Assembly (NCBI GenBank): GCA_903918595.1 | Contig: CAIXFB010000200.1 | Location: forward strand, 1-10,508 | Length of the DNA: 10,508 nt | From: an uncultured Actinomycetes bacterium | GTDB taxonomy: Bacteria; Actinomycetota; Actinomycetes; S36-B12 | Reading direction: 5' to 3' | Part shown: positions 1-5,369 of the stretch, piece after piece | Numbering within the stretch: position 1 is the stretch's first letter | How the letters are laid out: every line of letters starts with the position of its first letter | Program-made: the position numbers and the translations under genes | Notes under the pieces: model-generated | The model's input: the letters and a program-made list of their open reading frames with translations, nothing else | The model's database searches: none | Told to the model about the DNA's origin: nothing

Positions 1-118
1 CGTGCCGCATCCTTCACAAATAGGGAAGCGGCACGAAAAACCTAACGGTTCATTCTTCGTTACATACGGGTATGACAATGCTTACGTCGGGTTTTTCCCG
101 TTCATTTTGAGTAAGTGA
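1..118 (+). CDS. C-terminal end of an unidentified upstream gene (partial)
   Basis: The frame beginning at base 2 is open to the left edge and ends with TGA at 116-118, giving at least 38 codons. The peptide reads like a real protein end: it contains FFVTYGYDNAYVGFFPF just before the stop, rich in aromatic residues, with a charged KRHEKPNG stretch ahead of it. The other two forward frames are interrupted by stops in the same stretch. No start codon can be assigned because the gene enters from outside the window. I do not recognise the family. Its strand matches the cluster downstream, but the 144-base gap with a hairpin separates it from the next gene, so it may belong to a different transcript. 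Because so little is visible, it could also be chance, although 38 open codons with this composition make that less likely. Confidence 0.55.
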   Translation, partial: VPHPSQIGKRHEKPNGSFFVTYGYDNAYVGFFPFILSK

Positions 119-173
119 TTCAGAAATAGTCGCAACCCAACATGTGTTCATCAGCAGTTAGAGCGGGATAAAC

Positions 174-205
174 TGGGGAGTTCCCTGCTTTCAGCACACT
201 CCCCA
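174..205 (+). terminator. hairpin in the gap before the glycan operon; possible terminator or leader structure
   Basis: TGGGGAGT at 174-181 is the exact reverse complement of ACTCCCCA at 198-205, giving an 8-base-pair outer stem. Inside it TGCT (186-189) pairs with AGCA (193-196) around a three-base loop TTC, with a small unequal internal loop between the two stems. It lies 55 bases after the stop of the upstream partial gene and 57 bases before the next start codon. There is no T-run right after the stem (the following bases are TCGCCTAGTCTTTG), so a classical intrinsic terminator is not proven. Actinobacterial terminators often lack a strong U-tract, so it could still end the upstream transcript. 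Alternatively it is part of a 5' leader of the operon. Confidence 0.35.
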
Positions 206-246
206 TCGCCTAGTCTTTGAGATGCTCATGTTGGTTAGCAACAACT

Positions 247-255
247 GGAGAGGGG
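247..255 (+). promoter_or_regulatory. ribosome binding site for the first GT-C-like gene
   Basis: GGAGAGGGG lies seven bases ahead of the GTG at 263. It is a strong Shine-Dalgarno match at a good distance and decides this GTG as the start. A small inverted repeat, GTTG (230-233) and CAAC (239-242), sits just upstream of it. Confidence 0.75.
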
Positions 256-262
256 AATTCAG

Positions 263-2359
263 GTGATTTACCTAGTTACCTCCCTCGCTGTTCTCCTCCA
301 AGGTGTGGCCGGCTTTGTGCTCTGGAGGTGGATGCGCCCTCAGGCAGGTTGGGTTGAGTTATCCGGTATGTCCTTGGTGCTTGGGACCCTGTTGGCAGTT
401 TTCTCAGGAATTCTGTTTCAACCGATCTTCGCGTTTGGGTGGGCTATCCCCGGCTTGGCTGGGTTGTTGATTTGGGTATTCACTCTGCGTCGAGGATTCA
501 GGGTTCAGCCGTTTGCCGGCTTTGACTGGCCGTTGGCCGTTGCTGTGATGATCGGTGGAGTGCTGGCAGCGCTCTCGTTTGGCTTGAGTGTTCGTAACTA
601 TCCATTGGACTGGGAAGGCTCGTGGAGTGGCTTTCACGGCGATATGGCTTTCTTTGAAGCACTCGGTCGTTCCATCCCAGTCTTTGGCGTCTTTGACAGC
701 ATTTTCACGCCCGGGCAGTCGATTCACTACCACTGGCTCACTTATGCCTGGGCCGGCCAACTAACAACCTCTCTTGATATTCAGCCTTTCTTTGTTCTCA
801 CCCGTGTTCTGCCTCTAGTGACTTTGGTTGCCGGAGTCACCTTGATCGCTTCGTGGACTCGGCGCTTAAGTCAAGTCTCTTGGGCTCCCTCTCTGGCTGT
901 AGTCCTGCTACTCCTAGGTGGTCATCTAGGGGTTGTGTATGGCTCGGTATTTAACTTTGATTCACCATCGCAGTCACTGAGTGTGGCGTGGTTGATCGGT
1001 TTTGTTGTGTTGCTCTCGCATGTATGGGTGTCGGACTATTCGCGGATTGGCTTCATGGTTGTTGTGATTGTGGTCGGGTTGTTCTCGGCCGGCTTTATGT
1101 TGGTGAAAGTAAGTACTGCGGCGGTTGCCGCGGCCGCCATCGTTGCATTGGTTTTATGGCAAGTAATTCAGCACCGAAGGATTTCGGGTGCTCAAATTTG
1201 GGTAGTAGTTGCTGGCTTGGGTCCCATGACCGTTGCCTATTTCATATTCATCGCTGGCGGCAATGGCGGTGGTGGCATTTCCTTAGGTTCGCTGCTCGAC
1301 CGTGCCTCAAGTGAGCAGGGGATGAATCCCACGGTGGGAATCATCGGCGTTGCCCTTGGAACCGTGATCTTGGCTTTGGGTCTCGGAGTTCGTTGGGTGG
1401 GAGTGCTGTGGTTGGCGACCGATCGCGACTGGCGTGCTCAACCTGAATTCGCTATCGGTATCGGCCTAGTCATTGCCGGTGTTGGCGCTGCGATTGTTTT
1501 CAACGGTGGGCAAAACGAGTTGTGGTTTGCCGCTGCCGCTGCTGGGCCATTAGCGGCATTGAGCGCTGTTGGTGCCGGTAGTGCGTGGGAGTTTGTTCAA
1601 TCACGCGCGTCAAGAAATCGCTCTCTCGTTCCAGTTCTTGTGTTGATGAGCGCGTTGGTTGCTTATCTGATTGTGTGGATTTTGTGGTCCACCGGACCAT
1701 CCGGTGGGAATGTTTGGGAGCCGACCCTGCGGTGGCTTGGACCTCTTGCAGGGATTGCTGCCGCATGTGCGCTGGCCTGGTTGGTGATGGTGATCGCTGG
1801 CTCTCGATCCTTCATGGTGGTGGTAGCGGTATTTGTGCTGATAGCCACTCTTGCGACTGCCCCAGGGCGCCTTCTTGGGGTGGGTACGGGCTTAGTTGGA
1901 TCACCGCCCACAGTGCGCTCCGAGTTCTTTTCCGTGGCTCCTCTGCAGGCTCCGTTTGTGGATCGAGAGCCGATCTATGAAATCCCTGCTAGCTACCTGC
2001 GTGCGGGTGAGTTTCTGCGCGCTGAAGGAGCCGGTGGCGATCTGGTGGTTACCAACCTGACCAACTCTTCCCTCGTACCGGCCCTTTCCGGGTTACAGAC
2101 TCTTGTCTCCGGAACCGCCTATCAAGGCCCCTACGGCCCGGCTGGAGGCCAGGAATTACTCCTTGCCCGCGAGGCAGCCACCTTTGCCTTTCTCAACCAG
2201 CCGAGCTCGATCACCGCTGGACCGCTGTGTGCTGCGGGGGTTCGCTGGACGTGGATCGACCCGCGTCGAACTTTGGACTCGGATTGGCAGGACTTTGTCG
2301 AGATTCGATTTTCCTCTGATGAAGTCTTGATTGGTGAACTCGACCGGACCTTGTGTTGA
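263..2359 (+). CDS. polytopic membrane protein, GT-C-type glycosyltransferase-like
   Basis: This 698-residue protein starts at a GTG with a strong ribosome binding site. About residues 1-535 are a series of hydrophobic segments (for example around 3-22, 36-58, 61-75, 90-110, 180-197, 209-229, 241-255, 262-300, 311-331, 357-385, 397-413, 455-476, 491-512 and 516-533). An early loop after the first few segments carries acidic and histidine residues: DWEGS at 116-120, HGDMAFF at 125-131 and HYHW at 155-158. That is where GT-C enzymes place their catalytic acidic residues. About residues 536-698 form a soluble, probably extracytoplasmic tail with AGVRWTWIDPR near 658-668, resembling the end domain of YfhO-like and related GT-C proteins. 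I infer transfer of a sugar from a polyprenyl-phosphate donor on the outer face of the membrane; donor and acceptor are unknown. C656 and C698 in the tail could form a disulphide. It heads the operon. The GT-C class is fairly likely, the exact family is not assigned. Confidence 0.75.
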   Translation: MIYLVTSLAVLLQGVAGFVLWRWMRPQAGWVELSGMSLVLGTLLAVFSGILFQPIFAFGWAIPGLAGLLIWVFTLRRGFRVQPFAGFDWPLAVAVMIGGVLAALSFGLSVRNYPLDWEGSWSGFHGDMAFFEALGRSIPVFGVFDSIFTPGQSIHYHWLTYAWAGQLTTSLDIQPFFVLTRVLPLVTLVAGVTLIASWTRRLSQVSWAPSLAVVLLLLGGHLGVVYGSVFNFDSPSQSLSVAWLIGFVVLLSHVWVSDYSRIGFMVVVIVVGLFSAGFMLVKVSTAAVAAAAIVALVLWQVIQHRRISGAQIWVVVAGLGPMTVAYFIFIAGGNGGGGISLGSLLDRASSEQGMNPTVGIIGVALGTVILALGLGVRWVGVLWLATDRDWRAQPEFAIGIGLVIAGVGAAIVFNGGQNELWFAAAAAGPLAALSAVGAGSAWEFVQSRASRNRSLVPVLVLMSALVAYLIVWILWSTGPSGGNVWEPTLRWLGPLAGIAAACALAWLVMVIAGSRSFMVVVAVFVLIATLATAPGRLLGVGTGLVGSPPTVRSEFFSVAPLQAPFVDREPIYEIPASYLRAGEFLRAEGAGGDLVVTNLTNSSLVPALSGLQTLVSGTAYQGPYGPAGGQELLLAREAATFAFLNQPSSITAGPLCAAGVRWTWIDPRRTLDSDWQDFVEIRFSSDEVLIGELDRTLC

Positions 2360-2406
2360 TCTGGTCGTGCCGGGGAGATGGGCAGGCGGTGGGGTAGCGT
2401 TGGAAG
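2360..2406 (+). promoter_or_regulatory. G-rich gap carrying the ribosome binding site of the GT2 gene
   Basis: This 47-base gap contains G-runs at 2372-2375, 2380-2382, 2385-2386, 2388-2389 and 2391-2394. The last pair (GGTGGGG, 2388-2394) is the best Shine-Dalgarno candidate for the GTG at 2407, at a rather long 12 bases. A TAG in the same frame at 2395-2397 rules out any start further upstream. No promoter or terminator is evident. Confidence 0.4.
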
Positions 2407-3132
2407 GTGGCAAAGTCTCGTTCCCTCATCGCAATACCTGCGTGGAATGAGCAGAACTCGATCACTGAAGTGATCCTGAAGGTGAAAGAGCACCGCCCCG
2501 ATGCAGATATCCTCGTGGTCGATGATGGCTCAACCGACCGAACAGCAGAAGTTGCCCTAGCCGCAGGGGCCACCGTTGCCTCCCTTCCCTTCAACGTTGG
2601 TGTTGGTGGCGCCATGCGCACGGCGTTTCTATACGCCCAGCGGGAAGGGTACGCGGCGCTGGTGCAAGTTGATGCAGATGGCCAACACGATCCCGCCGAC
2701 CTTGACCGACTCATCGACGGTCTGGACTCGGCCGACATTGTGGTCGGAACGCGATTTCACCCCGAGTCCACATACTTTGTGGGCGGACCGCGGCGCTGGG
2801 CAATGATCTTGTTATCAAAGGCGCTCAGCCGGATGAACCGTCGAGTCATCTCCGATCCCACCTCTGGGTTTAGATCTGCTGGGCCGCGCGCGATCGAACT
2901 ATTTGCGGTGGAGTACCCCGCCGACTATCTGGGCGACACGGTTGGATCCCTTGCTATCGCTATCCGGCGTGGGCTCGTGGTCTCTGAAACACCGGTCACT
3001 ATGTATTTCCGGCAGCACGGGCGCCCAAGTAAAAACGCTGTGTGGTCCGCTTTGTATTTGGGAAGAGCGTCACTTGCGATTGTTGCCACCGGGCTCAAAA
3101 GTGATCGCACGCCACGAGGAGATGACTCGTGA
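2407..3132 (+). CDS. family 2 glycosyltransferase, polyprenyl-phosphate sugar synthase (DPM1/DPG-synthase) type
   Basis: This 241-residue protein starts at the only usable GTG after an in-frame TAG at 2395. It has the GT-A layout of the DPM1/DPG-synthase branch of GT2: IPAWNEQNSI at 10-19, VVDDGSTD at 37-44, the metal-binding DADGQHDP at 89-96, VGTRF at 113-117 and SDPTSGFR at 149-156. QHGRPS at 203-208 lies near the C-terminus, followed by a weakly hydrophobic stretch at about 214-230. Family members move a sugar from a nucleotide donor to dolichyl or polyprenyl phosphate on the cytoplasmic side of the membrane. The donor sugar (glucose, mannose or another) cannot be read from the sequence. 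The length is typical for a family member without an added membrane domain. It overlaps by four bases with the DUF2304 gene after it, a pairing often seen for this family, so the two probably act together. Class is confident; lipid-phosphate acceptor is inferred from the family. Confidence 0.9.
   Translation: MAKSRSLIAIPAWNEQNSITEVILKVKEHRPDADILVVDDGSTDRTAEVALAAGATVASLPFNVGVGGAMRTAFLYAQREGYAALVQVDADGQHDPADLDRLIDGLDSADIVVGTRFHPESTYFVGGPRRWAMILLSKALSRMNRRVISDPTSGFRSAGPRAIELFAVEYPADYLGDTVGSLAIAIRRGLVVSETPVTMYFRQHGRPSKNAVWSALYLGRASLAIVATGLKSDRTPRGDDS
3116..3121 (+). promoter_or_regulatory. ribosome binding site for the DUF2304 gene
   Basis: GAGGAG lies inside the end of the GT2 coding sequence, seven bases ahead of the GTG at 3129. 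It supports the 4-base GTGA overlap as the real start and points to translational coupling of the two genes. Confidence 0.75.
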
Positions 3133-3500
3133 CCGCAAACTTCCTGGCTGGATTTGCCGCACTCATCACTTTCATTTTCGTGTTCTTTTTGCTTCGTCGG
3201 GGAATCTTGCGTGAGAAATACGCAGTGCTGTGGCTCTTCTTCTCAGGAGCTGCCTTATTTTTTGCGATTTTTCCTGATGTTCTTAACAAGATCAGTTTTG
3301 CCATCGGGGTGGCCACTCCGGTCAATCTGCTCTTCTTTGTGACCATGGTCCTGTTGATTTTGGTGAGCGTGCAGCTCAGCTTCGAACTCAGTCGCCACGA
3401 GGGCAGAATCCGCCGGCTAGCTGAAGAAGTAGCGCTCCTACAACAGCAAATTGATGCTTTGGACAAGGCTGCGAAAGATGAGAACGATGACAATCGCTGA
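3129..3500 (+). CDS. DUF2304 family small membrane protein
   Basis: This 123-residue protein begins at a GTG that overlaps the stop of the GT2 gene (GTGA). It has three hydrophobic segments at about 4-22, 31-49 and 62-85, with the DUF2304-like signature RRGILREKYAVLWLFF at 23-38 between the first two. The tail, about 86-115, is charged with regularly spaced leucines (LAEEVALLQQQIDALD) and should form a short coiled coil in the cytoplasm. The length is usual for the family. DUF2304 proteins are commonly found beside GT2 genes in bacterial glycan clusters; their molecular role is not established. I infer a membrane partner that anchors or stabilises the neighbouring GT2 enzyme, with the coiled coil as a possible contact. 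It is not itself likely to be an enzyme, as no catalytic motif is visible. Confidence 0.85.
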   Translation: MTANFLAGFAALITFIFVFFLLRRGILREKYAVLWLFFSGAALFFAIFPDVLNKISFAIGVATPVNLLFFVTMVLLILVSVQLSFELSRHEGRIRRLAEEVALLQQQIDALDKAAKDENDDNR

Positions 3501-4413
3501 ACCCGTTTTGATCATGGCGTTCAATAGACCTGATCATCTGAGCAAGCTGCTGGATCGATTAGCAGAGGTTCAGCCAGCCACGATCTACTTTGCTGTTGAT
3601 GGGCCGCGGCCTGACAAAGCCGGCGAAAAGGAAAAAGTGGCCCAGGTGCGTGAGCTGCGATCACGGATTACTTGGACAGATGATGTCTACACACTTTTCC
3701 AAGACACAAACCACGGCTGTGGTCAGGGGGTGAGTAATGCTATCACGTGGTTTTTTGACAACGTTGAGCGCGGAATAATTTTAGAAGACGACATCATCCC
3801 GGATCCGAGCTTCTTTCCCTTTTGCACGGAACTGCTCGATCGCTACCAGGATGATGATCGAGTATTTGCTGTTTCAGGATGCAACGTTGTTCCGGCCTCA
3901 GCGCAGTCACACCCGGAGCAGGATTATCGGTTTGCGCAGATTACGCATGTGTGGGGGTGGGCAACATGGAAGCGCTCGTGGGATTTGCACACCCTTGACC
4001 CGACCGGTTGGTACCGGCGGATCTCACCCTGGAAGTTGTGGAATAGATCGGCTCGATCGGTGTCGGGGGCGATGTTCTGGGCGTCTAACTTTGAGCTGAC
4101 GGCCCGCGGTGACATCGATACCTGGGATTGGCAATTACAGCTGGCAAACATGGCTGCGGGTCAGCTCACGGCCACTTGCAATACGAACCTCGTGGAAAAC
4201 ATTGGCTTTGGTCAGGAGGCTACCCACACCTTTGAGGGTGATCCGCTGCTCATGCCTTTAGGCAGTGTGGAGCTCCCAACTAGGTCAATCCCGGTACGAG
4301 TGGACCGAAAGGCGGATGATTGGGCCCGGAAACACCATTTCCGCGCCACCGCACTTGGCACGATTGACCGGGTCCGCAAATATGCAGCAATCCAATGGAA
4401 GGCAAGAAATTGA
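3487..4413 (+). CDS. GT-A-fold sugar transferase, HlpA-like/family 2-like glycosyltransferase
   Basis: The reading frame is open from a TTG at 3451, with ATGs at 3454, 3478 and 3487. I prefer 3487 (308 residues), because the conserved part begins almost at once with PVLIMAFNRPDHLSKLL at 6-22 and AGATGAG-like purines lie just ahead; 3478 is a fair alternative. Either way it overlaps the end of the DUF2304 gene. Motifs are YFAVDGPRPDK at 34-44, the DxD-type metal/donor site EDD at 100-102 (LEDDIIPDP) and HVWGWATWKRSW at 154-165. The last is typical of proteins annotated as glycosyltransferase or 'hemolytic protein HlpA-like'. The haemolysin name is a historical label; nothing here suggests a toxin. 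It is a soluble cytoplasmic transferase by composition. The likely role is adding one sugar during repeat-unit assembly; donor and linkage are unknown. UDP-xylose from the next gene is one candidate donor. Confidence 0.85.
   Translation: MTIAEPVLIMAFNRPDHLSKLLDRLAEVQPATIYFAVDGPRPDKAGEKEKVAQVRELRSRITWTDDVYTLFQDTNHGCGQGVSNAITWFFDNVERGIILEDDIIPDPSFFPFCTELLDRYQDDDRVFAVSGCNVVPASAQSHPEQDYRFAQITHVWGWATWKRSWDLHTLDPTGWYRRISPWKLWNRSARSVSGAMFWASNFELTARGDIDTWDWQLQLANMAAGQLTATCNTNLVENIGFGQEATHTFEGDPLLMPLGSVELPTRSIPVRVDRKADDWARKHHFRATALGTIDRVRKYAAIQWKARN
4397..4402 (+). promoter_or_regulatory. ribosome binding site that supports a TTG start for the UDP-xylose synthase
   Basis: GGAAGG lies seven bases ahead of TTG at 4410-4412, which overlaps the previous stop as TTGA. 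The competing ATG at 4395 has no purine-rich site ahead of it and sits on top of this motif. Confidence 0.6.
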
Positions 4414-5354
4414 GTATTGCTCAAGGTAGGGCGCTGGTCACCGGAGGAGCTGGGTTTATCGGGTCACACTTGTGTGAGCGGCTGCTCAATGATGGCTACG
4501 ACGTTTTGTGCGTCGACAACTATTACTCGTCGACCAAAGACAACATTGGCCATCTCCTCGACAATCCCCGCTTTGAAGTGATCCGCCACGACGTGACCTT
4601 CCCGCTCTATGTGGAAGTCGATGAGATCTACCACCTGGCGTGCCCAGCCAGCCCGATCCATTACCAACGCGATCCTGTTCAAACGACTAAGACTGCTGTG
4701 CATGGTTCGATCAACATGCTTGGGCTGGCTAAGCGCACCGGCGCCAAAATCTTGCTGACGTCTACATCAGAGGTGTATGGCGACCCGCTGGTGCATCCGC
4801 AGACTGAGGATTATTGGGGAAACGTCAATCCGATCGGCCCGCGCGCTTGTTATGACGAAGGAAAGCGTGCCGCTGAGACTCTATTTTTTGATTACCAGCG
4901 GCAGCACGATCTGAAAATCAAGGTTGTGCGGCTGTTCAACACCTACGGCCCACGGATGCACCCGCATGATGGCCGCGTGGTGTCTAACTTTGTGGTCAGT
5001 GCACTTAATGGAAAGCCGTTGACCGTTTATGGCCAAGGCGAACAGACTCGATCCTTTTGTTATGTGAGCGATCTCATTGATGGGTTGATCGCCATGATGC
5101 GATCGGATGATTCAGTAATTGGGCCGATCAATCTCGGAAATCCTGGGGAGTTCACGATCGGGGAACTCGCAAACATGGTCATCGAGATGACGGGAACGGA
5201 TTCGGGGATTGAGTACCTGCCGCTTCCGCAAGATGATCCGATTCGTCGCCAACCAGACATCACGCGGGCCAAAACCACACTTGGCTGGGAACCGACTATT
5301 GCCCTGCGGGAGGGCCTGAACACCACCATTGAGTATTTCCGGGCGAATATCTAA
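4410..5354 (+). CDS. uxs: UDP-glucuronate decarboxylase (UDP-xylose synthase), extended SDR
   Basis: This enzyme converts UDP-glucuronate to UDP-xylose and CO2 using bound NAD, in the cytoplasm (EC 4.1.1.35). From the TTG start it has 314 residues. The Rossmann motif TGGAGFIGSH is at 11-20, with D36 at the end of strand 2. The UXS-specific block HLACPASPIHYQRDP runs from 75 to 89, then TSTSEVYGDP at 117-126, YWGNVNPIGPRACYDEGKR at 135-153 (catalytic Y148 and K152, with S120/E121 nearby) and NTYGPRMHPHDGRV at 177-190. DDPIRRQPD lies near 275-283. These blocks favour UXS over dTDP-glucose dehydratase or UDP-glucose epimerase. There is no extra N-terminal membrane or formyltransferase domain. 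TTG at 4410 overlaps the previous stop and has a good ribosome binding site; an ATG at 4395 would add five residues. No UDP-glucose dehydrogenase is in the window, so UDP-glucuronate must come from elsewhere. Confidence 0.93.
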   Translation: MSIAQGRALVTGGAGFIGSHLCERLLNDGYDVLCVDNYYSSTKDNIGHLLDNPRFEVIRHDVTFPLYVEVDEIYHLACPASPIHYQRDPVQTTKTAVHGSINMLGLAKRTGAKILLTSTSEVYGDPLVHPQTEDYWGNVNPIGPRACYDEGKRAAETLFFDYQRQHDLKIKVVRLFNTYGPRMHPHDGRVVSNFVVSALNGKPLTVYGQGEQTRSFCYVSDLIDGLIAMMRSDDSVIGPINLGNPGEFTIGELANMVIEMTGTDSGIEYLPLPQDDPIRRQPDITRAKTTLGWEPTIALREGLNTTIEYFRANI

Positions 5355-5369
5355 AGAAGTGTGGCTTTA

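Noticed and set aside
1..35. Hairpin CGTGCCGC/GCGGCACG at the left edge as an intrinsic terminator
   Set aside because: It lies inside the open frame ending at 118, is followed by A's rather than T's on the + strand, and the sequence to the left is not available to judge the other strand.
119..246. Sigma-70-like promoter for the operon (for example TAAACT at 169-174 with TGTTCA at 145-150)
   Set aside because: The -35 matches only three of six bases and the -10 candidate partly lies in the hairpin stem; other pairs have wrong spacing. Not good enough to annotate.
404..760. Minus-strand open frame of 118 codons
   Set aside because: Shadow of the membrane-protein gene; no ribosome binding site context or motif, and charged, Q/P-rich composition typical of antisense to hydrophobic coding.
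988..1314. Plus-strand frame of 108 codons with many cysteines
   Set aside because: Lies wholly inside the 263-2359 gene in another frame; the C/W/G-rich composition is what a shifted membrane-protein frame yields.
2211..2738. Minus-strand open frame of 175 codons (and the similar one at 2131-2493)
   Set aside because: It runs antisense across the end of the GT-C-like gene and the start of the GT2 gene, has a low-complexity S/R/P-rich product, and the + strand frames carry clear family motifs.
3095..3493. Minus-strand open frame of 132 codons opposite DUF2304
   Set aside because: It mirrors almost exactly the DUF2304 gene, and the product is an S/K/R-rich shadow without recognisable motifs.
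3487..4413. A haemolysin, as the HlpA-like label might suggest
   Set aside because: The protein has a GT-A-like layout with an EDD motif, no secretion signal and sits among glycan genes; the label is historical.
4410..5354. dTDP-glucose 4,6-dehydratase or UDP-glucose 4-epimerase for the SDR gene
   Set aside because: The HLACPASPIHYQ, YWGNVNPIGPR and RMHPHDGRV blocks are those of UDP-glucuronate decarboxylases.
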